A model generated the notes under the pieces. That model saw only the letters and a list, made by a program, of their open reading frames with translations, had not been told where the DNA came from and did not search any database. This document shows, piece after piece, positions 8,040 to 14,331 of a DNA stretch of 15,030 nucleotides. The stretch's first letter is position 1, and each line of letters begins with the position of its first letter. The position numbers and the translations under genes are program-made. Source of the stretch: WYEG01 sp049414625 (GTDB lineage Bacteria > Desulfobacterota > Thermodesulfobacteria > Thermodesulfobacteriales > Thermodesulfobacteriaceae); NCBI GenBank assembly GCA_049414625.1, contig JBMSAU010000020.1:1-15030 (forward strand), given 5' to 3'.

Positions 8040-8960
8040 ATGACTGAGCTTGAAATACCATACAAAATAATAAATATTACCTGCGAACCAATTGATGAAC
8101 TACACTTACCCTCATTCAAAGGTTCCTCTTTCAGAGGAGTAATAGGGAGAACCTTAAGACAAGCCCTGTGTGTTTTAAAAAGCTATAAAGATTGCCATCA
8201 ATGTCCAATCTACAAAAACTGCTATTATGCTTACATCTTTGAGACAATTCCTGATCCCCATAAAAAACTGCCTTTCAATCTTCACAAATATCCTTCTATA
8301 CCGCATCCATTTGTGATTGAACCCCCTTTAGATAACCAAAATATCTATAAATCAGGGGAAACCTTTTTGTTAAAAATAGTCTTGATAGGAAAAGCTGTAT
8401 CTTATGAACCATATTTCATACTTGCAGTTGAGTTAGCAGGTGAGCATGGCATCGGAAAAGAGAATAGAAAATTTATCATTAAAGATATTTCGTCTACGGA
8501 TATTTTAAGATTAAGTGTAAATTTTCCACTAACTAAAGATGTTTTACATGATCAGAAATCATCTAATGTATTAATAAACATTCATACGCCTCTAAGATTA
8601 ATTCATAATAAAAAGCTTGTTCGAAAATTGGAATTTCACCATATTGTTCGTTCATTATTAAGAAGGCTAACAGTATTATACTATTACCATGTTTCGGAGA
8701 AACTACCAGAAATACCAGCTAAGGCATTAATTGAGCTTGCTGAGAAGGTAAAGGTAGTAGAAAATAATCTTAAATGGTATGATTGGGAACGATTTTCTTA
8801 TAGACAAGAAAAAAGAATGAAGTTGGGAGGATTAATAGGTAAGATTTCTTTTGAAGGACCAATTGAACCTTTTTTCCCTTTATTAAAAGCTGGTGAAATA
8901 TTACATTGCGGTAAAAACACTTCTTTTGGTCTGGGAAAGTATGAAATCGTTGAAGTATAA
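8040..8960 (+). CDS. cas6: Cas6, pre-crRNA processing endoribonuclease (RAMP), with an N-terminal cysteine cluster
   Basis: This 306-residue RAMP is assigned as the Cas6 that cuts CRISPR repeats to leave the 8-nt tag. The N-terminal part has LPSFKGSSFRGVIGRTLRQ, the strand-helix signature of this Cas6 type. It is followed by four cysteines, C44, C52, C55 and C61 (DCHQCPIYKNC), which could bind a metal. The C terminus has the glycine-rich RAMP loop GEILHCGKNTSFGLGKYEI (285-303), typical of the Cas6 C-terminal domain family. A catalytic histidine cannot be chosen confidently; H199, H200 and H217 are nearby options. It starts 3 nt after csm5 with no clear Shine-Dalgarno site, so it probably relies on reinitiation. 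The array repeat in this window is a likely substrate. Confidence 0.88.
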   Translation: MTELEIPYKIINITCEPIDELHLPSFKGSSFRGVIGRTLRQALCVLKSYKDCHQCPIYKNCYYAYIFETIPDPHKKLPFNLHKYPSIPHPFVIEPPLDNQNIYKSGETFLLKIVLIGKAVSYEPYFILAVELAGEHGIGKENRKFIIKDISSTDILRLSVNFPLTKDVLHDQKSSNVLINIHTPLRLIHNKKLVRKLEFHHIVRSLLRRLTVLYYYHVSEKLPEIPAKALIELAEKVKVVENNLKWYDWERFSYRQEKRMKLGGLIGKISFEGPIEPFFPLLKAGEILHCGKNTSFGLGKYEIVEV

Positions 8961-8971
8961 GGAGACCCTCG

Positions 8972-10348
8972 ATGAAGCTAATTTACCAAATCGGAAGGCT
9001 TGAGAGAGGCGCCTTTAATCCCATTAAATTTGAAGTTCATGGAAAAGTATACGAAGCTTTGCTTAGTTCATTTGCTCTTCGCCAAAGCTTTCTTGAAAAT
9101 AAACAAGCATCTAAGGTTATTCTTATCTATCCCGTTAGCTTACTTTTAAACAGAAATGCTCTTCAAATTGAAAACATTCCAGAAAACTTTAAACTGGCAA
9201 TTGAAAGTATTTTAAACAATAAAAACGAACTTTCTAACTATCTATCAAATCCTTATCCATATTTTGAGAAACATCCGCATTCTAAAGAGGCAAATGGATT
9301 TATAGTAATTCATAGCATAGGACAGTATGAAGGTGTAAAATTTTCTTCAACTTTAGAAGAACTAATTCTTGAAATTTTTATTGATATGGTTAAGCGGTAT
9401 CAAGATGAGCCCTTTTCTGAACTCTATCTTGATATCTCAAGTGGTCATAATATATATACATCAGCACTACTTGAAGCTGGAAGATTATTTTTAACATTTT
9501 ATAAACTTCAGAACTTTAATTTAAAAGAGAATGGACTAAAGGTTTTTATAACATTTTCAGACCCGATTGTGCAACCTTATGATAGAACATTTCAGGTTCA
9601 TAAAGATTTTTGTTTAGAAGTAAAGACTTTCTTCAGTTTTCCTGAAAAGCCTACTCAAAATAGATTAGATAATGCTTATTCTAAATTTGCAAAAGACCTT
9701 ATCGGCGATGATAAGGAATTACGACCATTCAAGAGGCAACTCAACGAACTCTTTTCTTATGGTTATTTCTTTTATTCTGCAATAAAGAATAACTGTCCTC
9801 TTGTCCTTTATACATGGGAATATCATCAAGAAGAGGAAATAGATAAAGGTATCGTTGAGCTAATAAACTTTGTTACTCAAAGGCTTTACTCTAACTACCA
9901 ATCAACTCCTGGCTTAAGATTTGACCTATTTCGTAAAGCTTTTCTTATGCTATCTATTTACAAAGGGATGGTAAAAGTATTAAAAAATTATGATATTTTT
10001 AAAAAAGAAGAGGTAGAAATAGGAGAGCTTGCTCGAAATTTTAAAGATGAAAAGCAAAGCTTTTATAATTGTTTTGAACTACAGCAAAACCGTGAGTATT
10101 TTTCTCATGAATTTAGCAACACCTTTGAAAAGGAAGAAATAAAAAATAATATTCCCGAGTATTATGTTCCCCTACGAAAATTAATCAAAGGAGAGAGCGA
10201 TGAGATAAAGCCTCGGAATTTTATTGCTCATTGCGGGTTTGAAAGAAATTGCGTTTATGTTAGAAGGCAGGAAGCCCGAGTTTTTGTAAAGTATGGGCGC
10301 GAGGTTTTAAGTAGAATTGAAGAAATTTTATTGAGCAGTAAAGCTTAG
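8972..10348 (+). CDS. csx1: Csx1, CARF-HEPN ribonuclease activated by cyclic oligoadenylate
   Basis: This 458-residue protein has an N-terminal CARF domain and a C-terminal HEPN RNase domain. The CARF part shows KVILIYPVSLLLN (48-60) and LYLDISSGHN (151-160), the ligand-pocket loop equivalent to the DxTHGxN motif in Csx1 proteins. The HEPN active site is RNFIAH (R415 to H420), a perfect RxxxxH. The length matches the MJ1666-like Csx1 family. On cA4 (or cA6) binding it should cleave RNA non-specifically. AAGGAG (8959-8964) overlaps the cas6 stop and lies 7 nt before the ATG. It ends the interference operon; I see no strong terminator in the 77 bp before the lipoprotein gene. It gives this locus a second messenger-controlled effector besides the SAVED-Lon protease. 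Confidence 0.93.
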   Translation: MKLIYQIGRLERGAFNPIKFEVHGKVYEALLSSFALRQSFLENKQASKVILIYPVSLLLNRNALQIENIPENFKLAIESILNNKNELSNYLSNPYPYFEKHPHSKEANGFIVIHSIGQYEGVKFSSTLEELILEIFIDMVKRYQDEPFSELYLDISSGHNIYTSALLEAGRLFLTFYKLQNFNLKENGLKVFITFSDPIVQPYDRTFQVHKDFCLEVKTFFSFPEKPTQNRLDNAYSKFAKDLIGDDKELRPFKRQLNELFSYGYFFYSAIKNNCPLVLYTWEYHQEEEIDKGIVELINFVTQRLYSNYQSTPGLRFDLFRKAFLMLSIYKGMVKVLKNYDIFKKEEVEIGELARNFKDEKQSFYNCFELQQNREYFSHEFSNTFEKEEIKNNIPEYYVPLRKLIKGESDEIKPRNFIAHCGFERNCVYVRRQEARVFVKYGREVLSRIEEILLSSKA

Positions 10349-10425
10349 TTGTCAACTTATGTCAGGATTCTATGTCAAAGTCTGTTTATAAATAATTAGA
10401 GAAAAATCCACTCAAAGGAGGTGCC

Positions 10426-11184
10426 ATGATGAAGAGGGGTTGGATGGTTAAACTTTTAGCTCTTCTTGTGATGGTTTCTTTTATCTTAAACCTTTCGGGG
10501 TGCGCAACCATCCCAACCGCAATTGAGCATGCCGACCTTCAGGTTAAGGTGAAAATGACGGACACCATCTTTCTTGACCCCATTCAAAAAGCTAAGCACA
10601 AAAAGGTCTTTCTTAGCGTAGCCAACACCTCGGATTTGCAGGAGATCGACCCAACGGTCCTTAAAAACGCCCTTGCCGAAAAATTTATCAAAAAGGGCTA
10701 CATCATTGTGAACGACCCGGAGGAGGCAAACTACATCATCCAAACAAACATCCTTTACATGGATTACTATAGACAAACTGGGGCTCGGGAATTTGGAGTA
10801 GGTGGTGGTTTAATCGGAGCTGGAGCCGGAGCTTATCTTGGCAGAGGGAGTGATAGTAGTGCAGTAGCTCTTGCAATACTTGGTGCTATGGTAGGTGAGG
10901 TAGGTGGAGCGGTCCTAGGGAAAATGATCAAGGTAGAAACCTATGCTGGGGTGGTAGATGTTGAAATCAGGGAGAGGACAGATAAACCTGTTGTAGGGCA
11001 TATTGTTACCAATGCTACTCTTGGGACAGCAACAACTCTTCAAACAAAGCAGGAAGTAAGCACAAACTGGCAAGTTTATAGAACAAAGATTGCCGTTACA
11101 GCCCAGAGAACAAACCTTAACAAAGAAGAGGCAGCAAAGGTAATAATTGACAGGCTTTCCACGCAGATAGTTAACATCTTTTAG
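10426..11184 (+). CDS. TraT-family outer-membrane lipoprotein
   Basis: The 252-residue protein begins with a lipoprotein signal: KR-rich start, hydrophobic stretch, and lipobox LSGC with the acylated cysteine at C26. The mature part aligns in pattern with TraT. It has LQVKVKMTDTIFLDP, then VFLSVANTSD, then a helical segment ending in GYIIVNDPEEANYIIQTNIL. Next comes a long glycine-rich hydrophobic stretch (about 124-168), VDVEIRER, and a C-terminal YRTKIAVTAQRTNL region. TraT of F-like plasmids gives surface exclusion and complement resistance, but chromosomal homologues are common and their roles are less clear. AAGGAGGT (10415-10422) lies 3 nt before ATG 10426 and 6 nt before ATG 10429, so the second ATG may be the true start. 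The 5' half is visibly richer in GC than the cas genes. No transfer genes are nearby. Confidence 0.88.
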   Translation: MMKRGWMVKLLALLVMVSFILNLSGCATIPTAIEHADLQVKVKMTDTIFLDPIQKAKHKKVFLSVANTSDLQEIDPTVLKNALAEKFIKKGYIIVNDPEEANYIIQTNILYMDYYRQTGAREFGVGGGLIGAGAGAYLGRGSDSSAVALAILGAMVGEVGGAVLGKMIKVETYAGVVDVEIRERTDKPVVGHIVTNATLGTATTLQTKQEVSTNWQVYRTKIAVTAQRTNLNKEEAAKVIIDRLSTQIVNIF

Positions 11185-11198
11185 TTATGATTAAACGG

Positions 11199-11218
11199 GC
11201 TGGTGAAAGCCAGCTTTT
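11199..11218 (+). terminator. Short intrinsic terminator candidate after the TraT-family gene
   Basis: A 5-bp GCTGG/CCAGC stem with a 6-nt loop (TGAAAG) is followed directly by TTTT and then AATCTTTG. It sits 15 bp past the TraT-family stop codon. The stem is short, so termination may be partial. Confidence 0.55.
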
Positions 11219-11328
11219 AATCTTTGTTTACGACTGATTTAGAATGTTTATCTTCGATTAATTACGAGGTTGTTAAAAAAGGTGATTGCTAATTTGATTG
11301 CTACTTGAAAAAGGAGGGGGAACAAACA

Positions 11329-11883
11329 ATGAAAAGAGGGATTAAATTTTGGGTTGGAGTGATATTTATCTTGACTCTTGGTGGATGCGTAGAAACAAAG
11401 CCTATTGTTTATAATTTAAGCGGTTGGGAAATAGGGCAAATTATAAATTTGCAGTATGCGGATAAAGTGATAGTGATTGAAGATTATTATTTTGAAAAAA
11501 AACCAAATTTATATTTTGGAGGCACTCCTGCTTTGACTGAAAATAGAATTGTTAAAGGTAATATTGCAGATTGTTTAGTTGCAGGATTAAGAGGGGCTAT
11601 CCCTGGCTATGCTGTAATCAAAGAAGAAGAACTAAAAAATGTAAATCCTAAGGCTCAAGTAGTTCGAATTAAACCAATTGATGTTGGAATAAAATTGGAT
11701 GCCCATCAAACGAAATTTAATCCTGTTGGATTTATTGCTTCTATCAAAATTGAACTTTACTACAATGGAAAAAAAGAGGTTCTTTCTGCAAAAGGATCAG
11801 GCACTTACTTTTTAGATACTTTTGCCAACGCCTGTGAAAATATGGCTGTTAAAGTAAATAAAGTGCTTGAAAAAAGTAATTAA
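11329..11883 (+). CDS. Unrecognised small lipoprotein
   Basis: I start this at ATG 11329 rather than the in-frame TTG at 11305, because AAGGAGGGGG (11311-11320) sits at the right distance upstream of the ATG. The result is 184 residues with a type II signal: MKRG, a hydrophobic run, and lipobox LGGC with C20. The mature part is a mixed alpha/beta pattern with no motif I recognise; it has NLYFGGTPALTEN in the middle and VVRIKPIDVGIKLD towards the end. The general look (strand-rich, about 165 mature residues, closing helix) resembles periplasmic-facing envelope lipoproteins. It lies 120 bp downstream of the TraT-family gene, beyond a terminator candidate, and is followed by a strong hairpin, so it may be its own transcription unit. 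No link to CRISPR is visible apart from position. Confidence 0.75.
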   Translation: MKRGIKFWVGVIFILTLGGCVETKPIVYNLSGWEIGQIINLQYADKVIVIEDYYFEKKPNLYFGGTPALTENRIVKGNIADCLVAGLRGAIPGYAVIKEEELKNVNPKAQVVRIKPIDVGIKLDAHQTKFNPVGFIASIKIELYYNGKKEVLSAKGSGTYFLDTFANACENMAVKVNKVLEKSN

Positions 11884-11892
11884 GATATGTGA

Positions 11893-11912
11893 GGGCGAGC
11901 GGTTGCTCGCCC
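11893..11912 (+). terminator. Strong GC-rich hairpin after the small lipoprotein gene
   Basis: A perfect 8-bp stem GGGCGAGC/GCTCGCCC closes on a GGTT loop, 9 bp after the stop codon. The following bases are ATTTAAGG, so the T tract is poor. It probably terminates or stabilises the lipoprotein transcript and separates it from the adaptation module. Confidence 0.65.
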
Positions 11913-11983
11913 ATTTAAGGTGTAGGGAGACCGAACAAGCTACCCCTACGCCATACTTTTTGATGAGCAACTGGTGCTTTTGT

Positions 11984-12013
11984 CCTGTCACCTTGAGCGT
12001 CAGCGAGGGGTCT
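11984..12013 (+). repeat. Dispersed 30-bp repeat, copy 1
   Basis: The sequence from CCTGTCACC to GAGCGTCAGCGAGGGGTCT recurs at 14259-14288 in the same orientation with 28 of 30 bases identical (TT here, CC in copy 2). It resembles the short dispersed intergenic repeats that translate as VTLSVSEGSP-like peptides in false ORFs. A CCTC-rich imperfect hairpin (TCCTCT 12013-12018 with AGAGGA 12033-12038) follows. Confidence 0.75.
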
Positions 12014-12087
12014 CCTCTTTTTGTCAAAGAAGAGAGGACTTGCATCGTTCAAAAGGATATGTTGGGGAGTGGATGCCTGACTAATTA

Positions 12088-12116
12088 TTGACTATCTCAG
12101 GAGAAGTTGGTAATAT
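12088..12116 (+). promoter_or_regulatory. Sigma-70-type promoter for the adaptation module
   Basis: TTGACT (12088-12093) and TAATAT (12111-12116) are separated by exactly 17 bp, close to consensus. Transcription would start near 12123, about 35 nt before the ATG of the 229-residue gene. It is the best-spaced promoter in the window and suggests the adaptation genes are transcribed separately from the lipoprotein genes. Confidence 0.65.
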
Positions 12117-12128
12117 TTTTAAAATAAG

Positions 12129-12164
12129 CCTGCATTTTAGAAAGTTTTAAAACTCAAATGCAGG
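12129..12164 (+). promoter_or_regulatory. Inverted repeat spanning the start codon of the 229-residue gene
   Basis: CCTGCATTT (12129-12137) is perfectly complementary to AAATGCAGG (12156-12164). The ATG at 12158 lies inside the right arm. The loop contains a second perfect palindrome, AGTTTTAAAACT (12143-12154). In RNA this would fold just downstream of the predicted transcription start and hide the start codon. As DNA it could be an operator. Confidence 0.6.
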
Positions 12165-12847
12165 GGAAGATTTTAATCTACCATGGTCAGTCCATAGATT
12201 CTTTTGATGGCATATCCTGCATAATTTCTTTCAGAAATTTTCCTAAAAACATCATGCTCCCCCAAGGTATTCCAATTATAATGCTATATCCTACTCAAAA
12301 TTATCTTAGATGTTATTCTAACTTCCCACCTCCTTCACGACCAGTTAAACTTCTAATCTATCATTACATAATCAACCCTAAAATTTGGAAAGAAGACTTC
12401 AATCTTTCTGTTTACTTTGCCCTGAAATACAGAGAGATTTTACTTTATGGACAAAGCATAGACCAGTTCCCGCCCTTTCCTGTCTTAGCACAACAAGTAT
12501 CAAGCCTTGTAGAAGCATACTATCACTACTATAGCATCGCTTGTTCTATTCTAACTGCTTTATTCTTCACAAACCTTGGCTTACCAGCCAAGCTCCCTAA
12601 GTTTATAGATGAAACTTACGGACAGGACTTTCTTGACGATTTTTTCTTTGCTCCAGCCTTCGTTTTTACAGTGTTTGAATCCACTGCCGACTTACTCTTG
12701 GGAGAAAAGATGAAAAATCCTGTAATAATAGCTAAAAGTTTTATCTCTTTTCTACTTTGTAGACACGGAAAAGCCTTACTTCGACTTCCATACTTAAAAT
12801 TAATCCGCTATGGAGCCACCCCTAATCAGTTATGGATTACCTTGTAG
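12158..12847 (+). CDS. Unrecognised adaptation-module protein upstream of cas2
   Basis: The 229-residue protein is not one I recognise. The first ~75 residues look strand-rich (KILIYHGQ, CIISFRNF, IPIIMLYP, KLLIYHYI). The rest is mostly helical and aromatic-rich (YYHYYSIACSILTALFF, FLDDFFFAPAFVFTVFE). There is no obvious nuclease motif, no Cas4-like cysteine set, no HEPN RxxxxH and no lipobox. The hydrophobic helices are interrupted by charged residues and do not look like clear membrane spans. Its 3' end overlaps cas2 by 16 bp, so the two are translationally coupled, and it is the first gene after a good promoter. That context suggests a role in spacer acquisition or its control. The ATG at 12158 lacks a Shine-Dalgarno site and lies in an inverted repeat. 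A start further inside cannot be excluded. Confidence 0.75.
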   Translation: MQGKILIYHGQSIDSFDGISCIISFRNFPKNIMLPQGIPIIMLYPTQNYLRCYSNFPPPSRPVKLLIYHYIINPKIWKEDFNLSVYFALKYREILLYGQSIDQFPPFPVLAQQVSSLVEAYYHYYSIACSILTALFFTNLGLPAKLPKFIDETYGQDFLDDFFFAPAFVFTVFESTADLLLGEKMKNPVIIAKSFISFLLCRHGKALLRLPYLKLIRYGATPNQLWITL

Positions 12848-13092
12848 TTTACGATATTTCTGACCCTAAGAAGCGTTTAAAAGTCTCTCGTATGCTGCAG
12901 AGATTTGGCTACCGCATACTTTACAGCGCCTTTTATCTTCCAAATCCTAAAAAAAGGGTTATCGACTTTCTCTACCAAGAGATTTCTAAAATCGTTGACA
13001 AAACTACAGACAGAGTTTTCTTCTATCCTGTCTCTGAACCCGAAGTTTTTAAAGGATATCCGCTTGAACCTTGGAAAATTTTTGTGATATAA
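12832..13092 (+). CDS. cas2: Cas2, CRISPR adaptation subunit (first copy)
   Basis: This 86-residue protein has the Cas2 ferredoxin-like signature: MDYLVVYDIS with D8 on the first strand, DPKKRLKVSRMLQRFGYRILYS, and a C-terminal strand region ending in PWKIFVI. Cas2 dimers bridge two Cas1 dimers in the integrase that inserts new spacers. The usual QxSVFE segment is replaced by LYSAFYL. The gene overlaps the 229-residue gene by 16 bp and is followed 10 bp later by cas1. No Shine-Dalgarno site is seen, so translation is probably coupled. A second, diverged cas2 lies beyond cas1. Confidence 0.92.
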   Translation: MDYLVVYDISDPKKRLKVSRMLQRFGYRILYSAFYLPNPKKRVIDFLYQEISKIVDKTTDRVFFYPVSEPEVFKGYPLEPWKIFVI

Positions 13093-13093
13093 T
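13064..13093 (+). promoter_or_regulatory. Possible extended -10 promoter for cas1 inside the cas2 3' end
   Basis: TTGAAC (13064-13069), an 18-bp spacer and TATAAT (13088-13093), with TG one base before the -10, make a near-ideal extended -10 promoter. Transcription would begin near 13100, only a few bases before the cas1 ATG at 13103. Because the region also encodes the Cas2 C terminus, the match could be coincidental. Confidence 0.4.
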
Positions 13094-13102
13094 TCTTAAT
13101 AC

Positions 13103-13978
13103 ATGAAGCAAACCGTTATTGTCTACAGCCATTTCGTTGAAATAAGTAGAAAATCAGACAGATTATGTATAGAAACTCCAAAGATAAAATCAGAATTGCC
13201 ACTTCCTAATATTGATGGTATTTTAGTCTTCGGCAAGGCAAAGCTTACTTCTGAAGTAATTTCTTTATGCATGAAGCATAATGTTCCTATATTACTTCTT
13301 ACTCAGTATGGAACCCTAAAAGGTCTAATTCTTCCGCCACCTCAAAGCGAAGCAACCAGCAAACGTATAAAACAGTTTACTCTTTACTACTTTAAAAAGA
13401 TTGAAATAGCAAGGCTTATTGTTCAAAGAAAGTGTGATGAAGTAGAGGCATCTTTTAATCTTGAACTAAGTAAGTCTAAAGAAGCTCTAAAAAAAGCAAA
13501 TGATCTAAACCAAATTCTTGGTGTTGAAGGCTCTGTATCAAAGGCTATGTTTCAAAGCTTTGAAGGATTACTCTCTGGAACTGGCTTTAAATTTGAAGAG
13601 AGAACCTACTACCCACCAAAGGATGAAGTAAACACCCTGCTTAGCTTTGTCTACACCCTTGGCTACAACTTAGCTTTAAGCTTAATTTTACTCAAAGGTT
13701 TTGACCCTTTTATTTCTTTCCTTCATGTTAAAAGGGGAAGTCATGCCTCCTTTGCCTCAGACCTCGTTGAAATCATAAGACCCCAGCTTACACTGTTTTG
13801 TGCAAAGCTTCTTCAGGATGGGACGGTTTCTAAAGGTGATTTTCTTAGAGAACAAGGATCATATTTGCTCAAGAAACAAGCGGTTAGTAGGGTTTTAGAG
13901 AGATTTAATCCCCTTAAGGAAGAACTTCTTGTGCCTATGAAGCTTTTCCTATCAGATTTAGAAAGCTTTGAGGTTTAA
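13103..13978 (+). CDS. cas1: Cas1, CRISPR integrase
   Basis: This 291-residue integrase catalyses spacer insertion into the leader-proximal repeat. The N-terminal beta domain (1-75) is followed by the helical catalytic domain. The metal ligands are visible: E142 in LGVEGSVSK, H208 in SFLHVKRGSHASFASDLVEIIRP, and E223 in the same motif, with D220 next to them. These match the canonical E-H-E/D set. Length is slightly short of many Cas1 proteins (about 300-340) but complete. No Shine-Dalgarno site lies before the ATG; only ATAATTCTTAATAC is present. A promoter-like extended -10 immediately upstream raises the possibility of a leaderless transcript. It sits between two cas2 genes and directly upstream of the array. 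Confidence 0.96.
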   Translation: MKQTVIVYSHFVEISRKSDRLCIETPKIKSELPLPNIDGILVFGKAKLTSEVISLCMKHNVPILLLTQYGTLKGLILPPPQSEATSKRIKQFTLYYFKKIEIARLIVQRKCDEVEASFNLELSKSKEALKKANDLNQILGVEGSVSKAMFQSFEGLLSGTGFKFEERTYYPPKDEVNTLLSFVYTLGYNLALSLILLKGFDPFISFLHVKRGSHASFASDLVEIIRPQLTLFCAKLLQDGTVSKGDFLREQGSYLLKKQAVSRVLERFNPLKEELLVPMKLFLSDLESFEV

Positions 13979-13989
13979 GTTAAGCAAAA

Positions 13990-14235
13990 ATGAGGATAAT
14001 TCTTTACGATTATGAAACTGAAAAGGTCCGTCGGAAGGTGCGGAAAGCTTTAAAAAAACTTGGTTTGCATGCCCAATGGAGCGTTTTTGAAAGTTTAGAG
14101 AGTAAAGACAAGATTCTAAAGGCTTTTCTTGAAGAAGAGGGGCAAAACTTTCGCATAGCCATTTTTAAGGTAAACCCATTAGGAGAAATCCGAAAGATCG
14201 GCAAAGAGTGGGAAAGATTGAGAGTCGTGTTTTAG
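13990..14235 (+). CDS. cas2: Second, diverged Cas2-like protein
   Basis: This 81-residue protein keeps the Cas2 pattern better than the first copy in the middle region: MRIILYDYET with D7, KVRRKVRKALKKLGLHAQWSVFE, then a shortened helix and a strand with RIAIFKVNPLGEIRKIG. The two Cas2 proteins are clearly different in sequence, so this is not a recent duplication. It begins 11 bp after cas1 with only a weak GAGG 16 nt upstream, and ends the adaptation module. It could form the Cas1 bridge alone, form a heteromer with the first Cas2, or have become a regulator or toxin-like RNase. The sequence does not decide between these. Confidence 0.85.
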   Translation: MRIILYDYETEKVRRKVRKALKKLGLHAQWSVFESLESKDKILKAFLEEEGQNFRIAIFKVNPLGEIRKIGKEWERLRVVF

Positions 14236-14258
14236 CATTACCCCCCGAACATCTTCTA

Positions 14259-14288
14259 CCTGTCACCCCGAGCGTCAGCGAGGGGTCT
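14259..14288 (+). repeat. Dispersed 30-bp repeat, copy 2
   Basis: This is 28/30 identical to 11984-12013 and in the same orientation. Here the inner CCCC (14266-14269) and GGGG (14282-14285) can pair, and GTCACC (14262-14267) is inversely repeated as GGTGAC (14300-14305), so it can fold as a stem-loop just after the second cas2 and may end its transcript. Confidence 0.75.
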
Positions 14289-14331
14289 TCCTAAAGTATG
14301 GTGACTTTTTTGAACAGTCCCGCTTCCCCTC

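Noticed and set aside
10358..10377. TATGTCA repeated with 13-bp period between csx1 and the TraT-like gene
   Set aside because: Short motif, low complexity, no adjacent promoter with correct spacing.
10486..10776. Minus-strand open frame of 96 codons
   Set aside because: It is the antisense of the GC-richer part of the TraT-like gene, with no ribosome site or recognisable protein pattern.
11284..11303. Direct repeat of GATTGCTA with 12-bp period before the small lipoprotein gene
   Set aside because: Only two 8-bp copies, with no convincing promoter beside them; possible operator but not supportable.
10426..11883. Integrated conjugative element suggested by the TraT-like gene
   Set aside because: No relaxase, coupling protein, integrase, other tra gene or attachment site is visible.
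11867..12091. Open frame of 74 codons after the small lipoprotein gene
   Set aside because: It overlaps the end of the lipoprotein gene, a strong hairpin and the dispersed repeat; its VTLSVSEGSP peptide is the usual false translation of such repeats.
12905..13087. Second plus-strand frame inside cas2
   Set aside because: It lies entirely within cas2, which has a clear family match in the other frame.
14010..14204. Minus-strand open frame opposite the second cas2
   Set aside because: Shadow of a gene with a good Cas2 pattern; no independent support.
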